64,000 nucleotides of DNA from Amorphophallus konjac (GCA_022559845.1 CM040120.1:168932334-168996333); one strand, 5' to 3'. Shown: positions 1 through 11,965, numbered from the stretch's first letter. The notes: generated by a model from the sequence alone, not told the origin. Translations and numbers: made by a program.

Positions 1-1
1 A

Positions 2-811
2 CAACATTCGTTGGGAACAAGGCTTAACTTTAGAACAGCTTTTCATCCTCAAACGGATGGTCAGACCGAGAGAACTAATCAGGTGGTTGAAGATATGCTC
101 AGAGCTTGCATCATTGATTTCGATGGAAGCTGGCATGATCACTTGCCGTTGGTGGAATTTGCATACAATAATAGCTACCAGGCAAGTATACAAATGGCAC
201 CTTTCGAAGCTTTATACGGAAGGAGTCGCCGATCACCCTTATGCTGGGACGAAGTTGGAGAGAAACAACTGCTAGGTCCAGACATGGTAAGGGTTACCAC
301 TGAAAGAATACAATTGATTCGAGAAAGACTGCAAGTTACTCAGTCTAGGCAAAAGGCTTATGCCGACACGAGAAGGAGAGATCTTGAGTTCCAAATCGGA
401 GATCATGTATTTCTCAAGATATCGCCGGGACGTGGCATACGGAGATTTGGTGTTAAGGGCAAGCTTACACCAAGGTTCATCGGACCTTTTGAGATATTGG
501 AAAGAGTTGGCGAGGTTGCTTATCGCATCGCATTGCCTCCTCAATTGTCGGAAGTGCATAATGTGTTCCACATATCTATGTTGAAGAGGTATGTGCACGA
601 TCCATCGCATATTATTGATCATGGAGACTTAGTGATCCAAAAGGATCTCACATATGAGCAGAAGCCCATGAAGATACTAGATCGTGAAGTACGTACCCTA
701 AGGAATAAGGTTATTCCCATGCTAAAGGTATAATGGAGTAAGAGTTCCGATCATGAAGCCACATGGGAGACCGAGGAATCCATAAGGAAACGATTCCCAG
801 AATTATTTTAA
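2..811 (+). pseudogene. pol: T1 integrase C-terminus with chromodomain-like tail (Tekay/Del-type Ty3/gypsy)
   Basis: This is the end of a Ty3/gypsy polyprotein, entering from the left edge. The integrase catalytic glutamate lies in HPQTDGQTERTNQ near residue 20 of the visible frame. It is followed by the conserved FAYNNSYQ stretch, a GPF-type C-terminal module (RFIGPFEILERVG), and HNVFHISMLKRY. After that comes a chromodomain-like end (KILDREV ... ATWETEE). The wording of these blocks is that of the Tekay/Del chromoviruses. The frame is stopped by TAA at 731-733, exactly where the chromodomain core should continue, and then stays readable in the same frame to TAA at 809-811, so a single nonsense change breaks it. 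A purine tract and the 3' LTR follow at once. Family assignment is confident; activity is not expected. Confidence 0.9.
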
Positions 812-872
812 GGTAATAGGCTCTACACTCTCCACATGTATATGAGATTGAATTTGGAGACCAAATTCTTTT

Positions 873-885
873 AAGTGGGGGAGGG
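873..885 (+). other. T1 polypurine tract
   Basis: Purine-rich AAGTGGGGGAGGG directly abuts the LTR start TGTAGC at 886. In LTR retrotransposons this tract primes plus-strand DNA synthesis. Its position fixes the boundary and orientation of T1. Confidence 0.85.
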
Positions 886-1000
886 TGTAGCAACCCTGGA
901 AAAAAATAAAAGGAAATAAAAACCCAAATTAATCAAATTTGGTATTAAATAAATGAATGAGAAACATCAAAAAGAATAAATAAAACGACAGAATGGAAAT

Positions 1001-1218
1001 AACGCTTTTGGTCAAGGCGCTACTTCATTAAGAAACGCCTCTAGATAAGGCGCTAATTAAAAAGGGACGCCCAAACAATAAGGCGTCAATTCTCAAACGG
1101 CCAAAATAATAAAAAAAAAAGGAAGTAAATGTAACGCCCTCCACCTGGGCGCGTTTTTCACAAGAAACGACATTGTCAAAGGCGTCAATTTAAATTCAAC
1201 GCTCTTACTAAAGACGTC
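1001..1218 (+). repeat. Dyad array, upstream part, in T1 LTR
   Basis: At least five short units share the plan AACGCC - about 6 to 9 bases - GGCG(C/T)(T/C)AATT: at 1001-1022, 1035-1056, 1067-1090, 1132-1154 and 1166-1190, plus a weaker one at 1199-1222. Each arm pair is a small inverted repeat, for example GACGCC with GGCGTC around 1067-1086. The array lies about 150-360 bp upstream of the TATA box. Confidence 0.75.
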
Positions 1219-1362
1219 AATTCTGTTCGAGTTTCGATCGACCCAGGAGACTATCCAGAGCAAGTTCTGGATAACTACGTCGAGGATAGAATATAGTAAG
1301 GACTCTATCAAGGGAATACTACCCATAATCAAATTCTAACTCTATTAGGATTCCCAAAACCT

Positions 1363-1370
1363 TATAAATA
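1363..1370 (+). promoter_or_regulatory. TATA box of T1 LTR
   Basis: TATAAATA lies in an AT-rich setting about 480 bp into the LTR, followed by a pyrimidine-rich start region. Position and context fit the U3 promoter of an LTR retrotransposon. The start site itself is inferred. Confidence 0.6.
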
Positions 1371-1790
1371 ACCCTCTCTGTCGAACCCTAGCGAGCTGTT
1401 GGCCGAAGGAAGCTCTGCTGCTGCGTACGTGAAGAACAGGTAATGTTCTTCTTTCCCTGTCTACGGTTTTAGTTATGAAGAATATTAATTGTTCTTCATC
1501 TTATTCTCCTGTATGTTGCCTGCATCTAGAAGGAACGACCATATAGTGGAAGGACGTGAAGTTCTTCATCATCATCTTCTTCTTCTTCCTCCGGTAATCA
1601 GAAGACTCTGTTGCTAACAGAGAGTCCTTTTCTCTTCACAAATCTTAACCGAGTCTTCACACAGATCATCAGGTAGGTTTTCTCAGGATCGTAGCCCAAA
1701 CTAGCTTAAGATCTTAATAATATCATCGATCGTGCATGCATATAGTTTTTATTGTGGTTTCAGATGTTTTCTATGTAATTTCAAAAAGAA

Positions 1791-2275
1791 ACGCCCTTGA
1801 CAAGGGCGCTACTTTAAAGAAGCGACCCACACTAGGGCGCTAATTATTGTTTTGATGCCCTGCCCAGAAGTCGTCAACTGCATGTAATTAATGAATACCC
1901 ACGTTTAAAATTTAATATCTATGTAACAATGAATCTAATATATTGCATGAGTATACCTGTGAAATCCTGCTATTTTTCCTGTCATGATCATGTACCTTTT
2001 TTTCTGAAATTTTATTGTCTGAAAATTGGTAAATTCTTGAATTCACGACCTTGTCTAGGTCGTCTCCTACTGAACTGACGCCCCAGACCAGGGCGCTAAT
2101 TGAAAAGTAACGCCCCTGTCCAGGGCGCGTTTGTGTTAAAATTCCAGAATATTAATTTTCTGCAGAATAGAAATATTGAAGGGACGACTGATGTACAAGT
2201 CGTCAAATTTGTAAATAAACGCTCCTATAGAAGGCGTTAATTTGATAAGTAATGACTTAGATTAAGGCGCTATTT
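1791..2275 (+). repeat. Dyad array, transcribed part, in T1 LTR
   Basis: More units of the same kind lie downstream of the TATA box. Clean hairpins are CGCCCTT/AAGGGCG (1792-1808, 3-base loop), ACGACCT/AGGTCGT (2045-2063, 5-base loop) and ACGACT/AGTCGT (2184-2203, 8-base loop). Looser copies lie near 1821-1840, 2077-2096, 2110-2130 and 2218-2235. The pair at the fourth stem position is C:G in some units and A:T in others, so pairing survives sequence change. Confidence 0.72.
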
Positions 2276-3724
2276 TCCTGTGAGACTATTTTTCACTATT
2301 ACTGTTAACCGAGGGTTTCATATGTATATATATATATCTATATGTATCGGCACTATATTCCAGTCCGTGAATATAGTCCCATGTTTCATGATGTTTTAAC
2401 GTTACCCCCTTAACTCTCATTGACATACAAGCTCTCCATTGGACACTCCGTTCCTTTGGACTAGCGAGTTAGTCATAGAGACCTCCGTAAGACTCCTCGA
2501 GCCTTGGATTCCCTCAAGGCCGACTGAGCTGGTTGTACCATAAAAACCTATTACACAATCTTTGCCATGTCACTCTATAGAAACATGGTATACCGGTCCT
2601 CATGTCATGCCATGTGTATGATATGAGAATTATCTTAATGAACGGGGTAAAGCATGACATTGTTATGATGTTCTTGTAAACCCCAATTCTATATTAAACT
2701 TGATGTTCTTGTGGACCTCAATTCTATATAAAGAATGTCCATACTTGTTTGTCATGGTACCCAAGTTAGGGAATCAATTCCACCTAGTTTTATCGATAAT
2801 CGTGATTGTACCGTTATTATTACCTAACTATGTCAAGTGTCATATTTTTGGACTCTATTCTATCAAAGTCTATCATACGTGTCTACAAGCTTTATCCTTG
2901 AAATTCCATATTGGCTATACAAAAGTGGATGTTAAAATACATGATTAATGCCTGCGCATATAAGGCCCGATCTGGTCCTGGGAGGAGCACCCGAAAGTAC
3001 TTGTGCCCATGGGAGTTGATTGATCACGGTATTGGCATTATACCGAAGTGCATGACTAGCTTGATTGAACGTTCCACAAATCTTGTACTTGACTTGATAT
3101 TACATGACTTGCGTGGCCCGAGAAAGGGTAATTGTATACTTGCTTGACTTGAAACAAAATAGCCAAATTCTAACATGACATGATGAGTTTACTTGCTTGA
3201 AAGTCTTGTTATCTGCTTGATAAGTTCTTGAAAGTTCATGACTAGTTCTTCTTGCTATCTTATTGTTATACACTCTCTCTATCTTGTCGTTTTGCGAGCA
3301 TGCAGAGCTATAGTGCATTCATGGAAAAATGTAATTACTTAAACCCATTACTAGTTCTTGAGATATAATTTCCTACTGAGCGTTCGCTCACTCAGTGTTT
3401 CCCTACTTTTCAGGTAAGTCCGACGATGAGGGAATTCAATCTGATCGGGAAACTCAAGAGTGAAAGAGTTAGAGCTCCTCAAGCGTCAATTAGTCCTGTC
3501 TTTTCTCTATTTTTCTTGAGTCAAGCATTGTATTTTTATTTTATTGAGTCTAGTATTTGCAAGGGTTTGTAATAGACATATTCTTATTAAAGGAATTAAT
3601 GGATTGGGTTATATTTATATTTGCGCACTCTATCTTTATGTCGAATACACTACTACTCTGATTGACATGATTGATATAAACTTGTCGCGCATCTCCGGGT
3701 ACCTTCCGCGCTCGGGGCGTGACA

Positions 3725-5560
3725 GTTTGAAAATGTTCTTCGTTCTTAAATTTCTTCTTCTTTGATCTTCAACTAGGTAGGTATTCTCTCAAGTAAAACT
3801 CAAATTGATGCATGCATTAGATGTAAATGCATGGTTACTTTGATTCTATATCATTCTCCCTAAATTTTATTGAGTATTAATCATGCTATCTATACAATTG
3901 GACATAATATTTTAACCGAGATTTTTAACCGATCGAAGATCCGTCTCAGATCACGGTGTCTTTCTAAGACCGTGTTTTGGATGTGCGATCTCCGCCCCGA
4001 TTATGATGTTTTCAGGTTTTAATTGAACCAACATATCATCTAGCATTTTAGATATGTCATGTTAAGTTTCATATCATTTAAATTCACAAACGATTAAATT
4101 AAGGTTATGAAAGATAATAATTCTATTCCATAAGCTTAGATTTCCATCCTAGTTCTTGTTACCTTCATGATATCTTTGATCTCCATGACTATATTATGTC
4201 TCTGACATGTTAAATGGAGTAGACATTATCTGTTAAAATTACATCGGCTTAGTTGCATATCATGATCGATACGAGTTTTAATGATTTCCGTGTTATCACA
4301 TTACCGTATTTTCAACAAGTCGTGTAAATAACTAGATTTCCAAGGGAAAATGGTGTCTAAGGAAAGAGGTCCACGGGTAAATACTTTAAGTGGATAAGTG
4401 GTTTATTAATTAAGACCTCGCGAATGTGAGGGGAGCCTCCCACTATCCCACCTCTTACCTGATCGTGATTCCTCGATTTTTTAATTAAGCACCCGATTGT
4501 GAAAAAACTTGATCTAAGCCTATTTAACAAGGTTTCTCGAGAGAACCGATCAAGCCGTGTCCGTCAATCCCATTCTTTTACTGACTTAATGTCGTTAAAC
4601 ATGATGCCTTCTTATTATCTTAATGTCGTTAAACATTATGCCTTAAAATCGTCCTTGGACTTCTCTTACATCTACTTGAAATCTTGTACTACTCGTCCAT
4701 TGAATGATAATTTTGCTAGATCTGTACTTTATTTCATAAGCTCTACCTTGAAATTCTTTGGCCATACATATTATGTGGATGTCTAAATATACTTGGGATC
4801 TATGATCCATAACCCAATGCCTGATGTTAATGGGGCCCAGTCTGGTCCTGGGGGGAGCACTCGAAAGTACTTGTGTCCATCGGAGTTGAATGACCTAGTG
4901 TGGCATTGCACCGAAGTGCTTGACTTGCTAGATTAATTTATGACATTCCACAGTTCGTGAATTACTTGACTTGCTTGAATACATGAAATACTAGACTTGT
5001 ACATACTTCCATAAAATGGCCAATTTTTTGAAAATACTTGCTACATGATCATTCTCTACTTTCACTTTACTCTTGATATCTTGTCTACTTGTGATTCCAA
5101 TTACTGCACTACTTTACTCTCTCTCCTATACTTGTTCTATATTTTATTTACATTTCTCGGCATAGCACATAACTTTATCCAAATTGTTAATTACTTTAAG
5201 TTGCATGGTATAGAGATAAAAGTCCTACTGAGCGTTCTGCTCACCCTACGTTTTCGGTTAACATTGCAGGTGGTTCCGACGATGAACCTCAAACATATGG
5301 GGATGGGCAAGAGTGAAACGAGGGATCAAGTTCATCTTAGTTACCTAGGTTTATGAGTGTAGCTCTTGCTATAGTTATGTACGTGAAAGTTGTATTATGC
5401 CTTTTAAGACTTAATGTTGTAGTAAAACTTTATTTCAATGAAATAAAAGTATCATTTTCTTATCGTCTACCTTGTGATTGGACCCCCAATCATACATGCT
5501 CTGATCGACATGAATGTTCACGACTCGTCGCGCCTTGATAATCCGCGTCGGGACGTGACA
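3725..5560 (+). repeat. T2: 3' part of a second Tekay-type LTR, interrupted by T1
   Basis: This stretch holds no gene. It ends GGACGTGACA at 5551-5560, like the end of the T1 LTR. The blocks at about 4830-4910 and 5225-5290 match T1 LTR blocks at about 2965-3050 and 3373-3430 in order and spacing. The left end (about 3760-3790) resembles T1 near 1665-1690. The simplest reading is that T1 inserted inside the LTR of T2, whose first part lies left of the window. No primer-binding site follows 5560, so T2 is a 3' LTR or a solo LTR. Confidence 0.72.
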
Positions 5561-5933
5561 GCTCGCGATGTTAGTCCCTATCGAGTGTGAGGCAAGTCGG
5601 GTCTAATGCGTACGTTGTGGACTTGCCGGAATTTGGGATCAGCTCTACCATTCTATGTCTCAAACCTAGTCACATAAAGGGACCCAGCGGTGATTCCTAG
5701 AGAGTCATTGAGCCGTCTCCTTCCTTTGTGAGTGACCCCACCCCGGTGTGTCCACCAATAGTCTCATTCCCACAGCAGCATGTGCATATCGAATATATAC
5801 GGGATGAGCAGGTGACGGTTACTTGGAGTGGAGCGTACTCCGCGCTACCTGGTCGGTGGCAGATCCACAGGAGCCATACGAGCAGCCGCACCCCCTACTC
5901 GATGGGGTCGAGTTCATCCCATCCGGGGAGAAT
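5561..5933 (+). pseudogene. pol: K: integrase C-terminal and chromodomain remnant of a chromovirus
   Basis: Reading frames here give NAYVVDLPEFGISST, the integrase C-terminal signature of chromoviruses other than Tekay, then an in-frame TAG. A chromodomain-like stretch follows in another frame (HIEYIRDEQVTVTWSG, from about 5780), and the final LDGVEFIPSGEN stops just before an LTR. The same LDGVEF ending precedes the LTR of element A. The purine tract GGGGAGAAT (5925-5933) abuts the LTR start at 5934. T2 inserted at its left side. It is clearly broken, with at least one stop and one frameshift. The assignment rests on short motifs only. Confidence 0.62.
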
Positions 5934-8030
5934 TGATGGGAATCAACACAGCGTACTAACATTTTATTTTTACATTTGTGTCCTTTTGTTTACATTTATA
6001 TCATTGGCTAATTGGGTTTGTAATTGTAAGGCATTATAAGCCAAAGGGTTAGTCATGACGAATCTTTGGGTTTCTTTGCAAAAGGCCTTTGGGTTTCTAT
6101 GTAAAATGCCAGTAGGTCTAGCAAGCGCCCCTACCTTATTCCCCATTGGTCCACCTAGGCTCTAGGGCCCATGTGGGGCTAGTTCAATGTCCAAGATTGG
6201 ACTTGGACCAAGGAGACAAAATAAAAAAATCCAATTTTACCTCCCTTGGTCCAAGCGGCGCCCCTCCCTTTATACTATTTTATTCATGTTATATTTTATT
6301 TAATTTGGCCATTTGACCACATGGGGGAAGAAAATGCTATCTTTTATTTGCCCCTCCACAACCCTAGATCTAGGGATAGTTTAGGTCTTTTGCACATTTC
6401 TATATAATCCATGTATTTTACATTTTGTGAGAATTAATGAATGAAAATTGCATTTGCACAAGAGCAAGCCCAAGGGTGCCACTCATCTCTCCTCTCCCCT
6501 TGCAGCTGGATTGCTGTATTCTTAGGGTGGATTCCCTAGAAAACTTGGTGGATTCCAAGTGGTATCTCCTCTCGGGGTGTGAAGCTCCGCCACCGCCTCC
6601 GTTCGTGCCGCCATCACACCGCCGCCGCCATCGCTGGAATTCTATTTTCCACCATCCAGCAAGCTATTGGCCGAATTTTATCTCCCAATCAGGGAATTAG
6701 ATCGAGCCCAAATTTTGAGGGTAAGTTCCCCACGAAATCCCCTCTCTCCAAAAAAATCTCCAGGTTATTTCTCCACCGTTTGCCCCCCGTTCCACTATAT
6801 TCTTCCTCGGTCTACATAATCTATCCCTGTACAGATTTGTGTTCCCGCAAGCCATATCCTTGCCCTTTTCACCCCCTTCCTAATTTCAGATTGATCTGAA
6901 ATTTGGACTGGGATTTCTGTCCACCAAAGCCCTCTTCCAAAAATGTTTTCATGATTTTATGAATTTGTTTACCCATCCAAAAATCCACTACAAAATTCAG
7001 AATCAGTGCTGTCTTCTATAGTCCAGATCCGACCACTCCCTGTTATAAAATCCATTTCCCCTCTCAAATCACCTCAAAAAATTTAAAATAATTTATCCTC
7101 GTGCTCCTTACTTTTCCCTTTATCTCCCTTAAAATTTTCAAGTCCAAATTATAGCGTTTGACCTTCGGTCAACCCATGTTTTCTGGCAAATCCAATCTAC
7201 CCAGTATTTTCTGAGTCTGTTAGTCAGTCGGTTACAAATTCCACCAAGGAAACTATAGAGACAGGAAAATTTCTGTAACACCAGGTGCTTGTAGATCTCC
7301 AAGTTAGCTCGCAATGGTGCTAGTTTCACGTCAATCCGATGCCTGTGCTGAACGCAGGAAATTTTCTCCCCGAGTCGCGCAGTGTTGAAACAGAAGAACC
7401 AGTTCGGGACAGCAAGCTACCGCCCGAGTAGCAGCGTGCCGAAACTATCGGAGCTGCCCAAGAAGCCGCCCGTCAACCCAAGTGCGATACTCCTGGGTCC
7501 CACTGTATCCATTTACCTCCCTACGTGGAGTGGGCAGTAAAACTCTTGATGTAATTATTGTAATTGTTTGTATCGGGAGTACGAATCTTGGCCGGGAACA
7601 TCTTCCCCACGCCCGGTAGCGTGGAGGTATCGTGTCCGCTCCCCTCTCAGCAATTTGCTTTACTCGTATATGTTTCTTTATGCCGCTGCTTGCATGTGAT
7701 AGGAAATTAGCTCGATATATATTTTATCACCGCTGCGAGAGTGAGTGAGTGGAACCCGTCCCGTGACTCGACCAGAGCACGCGAAAAATATGATACCCGA
7801 GACTCATTGCCGGTTTCTCAACCACGCACATCCGCATGTTTCTCTCGCTTAGGGACATCTGCGAGCTAGAGTCCCAGGTTCGCGTTCCGTCCCGCATCAT
7901 TACTGCTTTGGCCATACTTTGGGTATGCACGAAGGTCTTTTCTTTTCTCTGCTCGACAGAGTGTAGGGGCAAGTGATGGATGGATGAGATGACAAACCTA
8001 GGCACTCCCCAATACAAGAGAGGTCCCAAA
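5934..8030 (+). repeat. K 3' LTR (chromovirus family shared with A, B, C, D, S1), right end approximate
   Basis: It begins TGATGGG after a purine tract. Its landmarks match the other LTRs of this group in order: the TTTTATTTTTACATTTG region, 'ctaggctctagggccc', a TATA box (6401-6407) followed by 'gagaattaatgaatgaaaa', and a late block near 7860-7915 that aligns loosely with the U5 part of A. I could not find the canonical ...CACATCA end, so the right border near 8030 is a guess. It is the most diverged member of the group seen here. Confidence 0.62.
6401..6407 (+). promoter_or_regulatory. TATA box of K LTR
   Basis: TATATAA is followed within 35 bp by 'gagaattaatgaatg', at the same relative place as in the S1 LTR, where TATATATA precedes 'gagttaatgaatcaatgaatg'. 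Confidence 0.55.
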
Positions 8031-9046
8031 TAGGGGCAGTCTTGACCCTCGAAAATGAGCTTTCATGCTAAATCTAGCCAATAAGGGCTGTCAAAATCAA
8101 AATGAATCAAATTTAAAATTATGAAATAAAGGCATGGCAAGAGTGGCAGTATAGTTCCCCGCGAGACGTCATGAGTCCGGTCGCATGCGTGCCTAATAAA
8201 TATGGGTCTCAAAATCAAAGACACAAAGCCCCGGTGCAATAGACTGTATCTTTGAGGGGTAGTGCCCTAGAAGGAAGTCGAATCCTGGTGTCTCCATCGC
8301 TATATAAAGCTTATCTCCATTTTTTTCTTCTGCTTCTCCCTCTGAGGCTGGGTTGTATTCTGGGTATGACCTTAGTAGGGGCATCGTTCTTTAGAGGCAG
8401 TTGATTGTGGCGAGCCACCCTCAAATGCACGCCCTGCTCAAGGGAAATCTTTAGTGGGAGAGGGGTGAATGACGACCCCTGGCCGATAATTTGAACCCGT
8501 CTTTGGGTGCTGCAAGTAGCTTTATTTTAAAATCCCAAAAAATTAAATATTTCCAAAATAAAAAAATCAGATCTTATCAAAAATTCAAAAAATCAAATAT
8601 TGTAAAAATCTAAAAAAAATTGGTATGTCAAAAAAATCTAAAAAAATTAAATATTGTCAAAATTCCAAAAAAATCAGATAGACAAAACCCCCCCCTGAAA
8701 AAATCAAAAATTTTAAAATGTAAAAATATGTGTCTTTGTCTTTCACATATCTTTGTTTTGAGGACATGTATGATCTGTTTGCTAAGTGCGCAGGTTGCGG
8801 GTTGCAGGTGTTCAAGCTCTTCCTGGCTCCTTATCATTCGCTCTGTCTCCTGTTTACGACTTCTAATATGTTCTCCTTCTCCAATCTTATCTCTCGATCT
8901 GTTCTGAAGCTTATGTCCTTCTTATGCTTTACTTAGTATTGCTCAGCTTTTGATCATATCTTTATGAGAGGGCTCTTTGCCTCACGATTGTGAACCCGGC
9001 GATTCTACTTCGTCTAATCTTGGGCTTGATTAAAAAGCATATCTAT

Positions 9047-9135
9047 CATGTCTTGTGTTGTCCCACCACGTGTTCTTGTCCCAACCATGTGTTGTCCCGC
9101 GTGTTCTTGTCCCAACCGTGTGTTGTCCCACTGCA
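9047..9135 (+). repeat. Short tandem repeat, about 37-bp unit
   Basis: The units 'gtgttgtcccacca' and 'cgtgttcttgtcccaacc' alternate about 2.5 times. It gives rise to cysteine-rich reading frames that I regard as chance. Confidence 0.6.
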
Positions 9136-10233
9136 TTGTTGTCTTGTCCCACCATGTTCATCATACATGCATGTTGTTGGTTCGTGTCTTGCATGTGTTG
9201 CTGGTTCGTCCTTTGTTATGTTATGTTATGATGTCTATCGTTCATTTGTTCATTTTGTTATGTTCATGCTTTTTTGTTCATGTTTGTTGGCTATCTTATT
9301 TGAAAATCCCATAAAAATCTAAAAATCTAAAATTCGAAAAATTTAAAAAATATATATCGTTTCGCTTGGCAGGTAAGTCAGGTATGGCTCTCTATCCCTG
9401 CTCATTGGTTCATTACTATATGGTATCTACATTATTATAGCCTCTCAAGGATCGGCTGGTGGTCTGTGTGTTTTGGGATCTGATGTTCCCCTTTAACAAA
9501 AATGATGATGATGTAGGAGCATACGGTTAATCGTTGGATAAGCCATTAGTTTGAGTCGGGTGGGGGACGATGGACTTTGTCTCGCACGCCATGGTTGCAG
9601 ATAGTGTCTTGACCCCATCTTAGCTCAGTCTAGCAATAGTATCCTTGAGTACTTTCTATTTTATGTTTCTTTGCATTCGTTTTGATGATTTATTTATTTT
9701 AGCCCATCATGCATCATGTCATTTTGAGCACTCACGCCACGTGATTCTTTCAAGGTTTCTCCTCAGCAATGGTTGATTGCGCTTCAGTTCTCTTAGATAA
9801 GAGATTCTCATTCCACACTGAATTTGAACATCTTCACTGATCTGCCCGCTCGGTCTGGTTGTCCAGCGTGATTCCTATCAAATTTTATCTCAGTTTTACT
9901 TTCTCCCTTTCCAGCTTTTTAGTTATGTTCCTTCCGATCCCCTCATTATCTGTAGATTGTGTCCCCCAATGAGGTTGGTCGTGTTTCCTTTCCCTCTCGT
10001 TAGTTTAGTTCTCTAGGCATGTCTCATCCTTGTCATCCATTCCTTGTGGTTAGTTCGGCATTTTCGGGAGAATTCCTGTCGCTTGTTGATTGTGACGGGT
10101 GTCTTTTGTCTTGATGCCCACTTTTGAGTTCTCTCCGCTTCATCTCCATTTTGCATCACTTTCGCTTTCACTCCATCTCCTTTCTAGTTCACCTCCGCGT
10201 CGCTTTCGCTCGCTCCCTTGCAAAGCAGACATC

Positions 10234-10244
10234 AAGGAGGGGCA
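10234..10244 (+). other. M polypurine tract
   Basis: AAGGAGGGGCA lies directly before CGTTGACACC. The expected LTR start would be TGTTGACACC, so the first base looks mutated from T to C. This sets M in plus orientation. Confidence 0.65.
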
Positions 10245-10476
10245 TCCGTTGACACCTGTTTTCAGCCTGCAAGTTGAGTTATTTCTCTTATTCACCTCCG
10301 TGATGTCCTAAATTAACCATTATTTTCGAGCCTTATTTGAACCTATTTTGAGGCCATTTTTGGGTCATTATTCAAGCCTTTTGAGCCTTGGAAGCTTTTA
10401 TCTTCGATTCCCCAACTTTCGGGTCCGTTTCGGATCAATTCGGAGCTCAAACGGTCGACCACAGCCTGCCTGGAGC

Positions 10477-10660
10477 TAGCGGCCAGAGGAGGGCCGCCTC
10501 TATCTTATAGCAACCACAGTAGGGCCACCCTTGCCTGGACTTAGCCGCCACAGGAGGGCCGCCTCTGTCTTATAGCGGCCAGAGGAGGGCCGCCTCTCAC
10601 TGAGTAGCGGCCATCCACTCGGCCGCAAAGCTCAGTGGTGGCCCAGTGGTAGACTGCCTC
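10477..10660 (+). repeat. GCGGCC/GGCCGC dyad array in M LTR
   Basis: About five units share the plan TAGCGGCC - 5 to 8 bases - GGCCGCCTCT, starting near 10477, 10508, 10541, 10572 and 10604. A weaker copy lies near 10743-10770. Arms GCGGCC and GGCCGC pair in most units. The array is about 550-740 bp upstream of the TATA box. Confidence 0.75.
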
Positions 10661-10880
10661 TCTCCTGTCCACTCCGAAGCCCCGTGGTTATCACGTTTGT
10701 TATCCCAAGGCTAGTTGCGATGTAGGCATGATTGTTTCTTCTTAGTAGCGGCCTCGCGATAGACCGTCTCTATAACAGAGAGTCCAGATGATCGTGAAAT
10801 CCGATTTCTTCATTGCAGGACTCTAAGGTCGATTTCTGCTTGCTGGGGTCACCTTCTCAAGGATCTATCTTCTAGAGTAT

Positions 10881-11222
10881 TCCACCAAATCGACTCCCGT
10901 TGGTTTCTATGTCTTCTCCTTACTATTATCTCGGGTTTAAGTCATAGAACTCAAATTTTGGTGGAGTATATTCGTGGGAATCGTGGACGGAATTTTGAGT
11001 CTTATGCATTTTTATGTAACAAAAATTCTTAAAGATTATGCTTCGGGGCTCTCCCTTCCAGCGTGAATATCTTCCAGATCCTTCCACCAAATAGAGTCGT
11101 ATTTGTTCCAAGCTCTTATCATAACTATTATCTCAAGATTGATCCATAGATCTCAAGGTTTGGTGGCCTCTATCCTTTTAAATCGAGGGAGAAAGTTCAG
11201 GTTTTCTGCATCTTCTATATAA
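10881..11222 (+). repeat. Two imperfect direct repeats in M LTR, period about 211 bp
   Basis: Both copies run from 'ttccaccaaat' (10880 and 11092) through 'ctattatctc' and 'catag..ctcaa..tttggtgg'. The second copy ends in the TATA box. This looks like promoter-proximal duplication inside the LTR. Confidence 0.65.
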
Positions 11223-11223
11223 A
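11216..11223 (+). promoter_or_regulatory. TATA box of M LTR
   Basis: TATATAAA lies at the end of the second direct repeat and is followed by GGACCATGTGC. Position about 970 bp into the LTR fits a U3 promoter. Confidence 0.6.
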
Positions 11224-11965
11224 GGACCATGTGCAACCTGTGCGTGGGGGGGCTCTTTCTTGAATCAGGGCGAAGCCATGCCCGATCATCGTCTCTAACC
11301 TTTGACCCCATCTTGAAGAGGGAAGTATTAACTTTTGTTTCCATCTCGTTGTGCTCAATTTTGCCACTCCTATCCTTAGTTCCCCTCTCCTACTTTCTGC
11401 AAATCATCACAAGTTGCACTATTGCTGCACGTCTGCATTTATCTCCATTTTACACAGCACTTTTCTCTTTATTCTCTCCATCATTTTTTGTGATTTAAAA
11501 TCCTATGCATACACAACACACCCACCTACTTTTTGCACCTATTTACAGGGGTTAAAAACCCTCCCCCGGTGCATTCTCCCCCTTTTATTCATGCTATTTT
11601 ATCACTATGGGATTGATACTACATGCATATTCTAATGGGTCTTTTCTCTTGTGATTTTTCTTTGTTTTACAGGAGAGCATGAATACAACGTGAGACCTTC
11701 TTCCTCTAGCCGGCTGGAAGAAGAAGAGGTGTAATCCACGATGTTCCCCGCACCCATTCCTTAAGCGCGATCAACTCTTCGTCATCTTCCAAGCTACACG
11801 GCGCCGTCTCTTCATCTCTTTGTCTCTTGGCGTTGTTGCAACCTTGGTGGCGATCACGATATGTCTTTCTCATCTATTCATCGCCCTTTGATTCATACTC
11901 CATGCTTGTTCATGTCCATATGATATTTGCATAGTTAGGGGGCGGGGTAGATTAATCCATCTACA

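Larger units (their letters stand above)
886..3724 (+). repeat. T1 3' LTR (Tekay/Del-type, 2839 bp)
   Basis: The LTR begins TGTAGC next to the polypurine tract and ends GGCGTGACA, giving TG...CA ends. A TATA box lies at 1363-1370. The body holds an array of short GC-rich dyads both before and after the TATA box (1001-1218 and 1791-2275). The last 800 bp align with the LTR remnant at 3725-5560: both carry a 'tctggtcctggg ... ggagcac' block, a 'tcctactgagcgtt' block and a 'cgtgaca' end. After the LTR comes GTTTG (3725-3729), the presumed 5-bp target duplication, whose partner would lie left of the window. Confidence 0.88.
8031..10246 (+). other. M: non-coding 3' internal region of a Tat/Ogre-like element
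   Basis: No convincing protein is visible over about 2.2 kb. The stretch contains an A-rich low-complexity part at 8521-8722 (repeated 'aaaaatcaaaaaattaaat' wording) and a small tandem repeat near 9047-9135. It ends in a purine tract and an LTR start at 10247. Long non-coding 3' regions before the 3' LTR are usual in Tat/Ogre-type Ty3/gypsy elements; the assignment to M is inferred from that order. The left border with the K LTR is uncertain. Confidence 0.45.
10247..11965 (+). repeat. M 3' LTR (Tat/Ogre-like), right end approximate
   Basis: The LTR starts after the purine tract. It holds a GGCC-dyad array at 10477-10660, two about 210-bp-spaced imperfect direct copies (10881-11222) and a TATA box at 11216-11223. 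Pyrimidine-rich transcribed sequence follows. Sequence coding for zinc-knuckle Gag of element H resumes by about 11980. An end at ...CTACA (11965) is plausible but not proven, since the partner TSD would be outside the window. Confidence 0.6.

Noticed and set aside
5728..6039. Open frame of 103 codons as a possible host gene
   Set aside because: It mixes a chromodomain-like retroelement remnant with the start of the K LTR.
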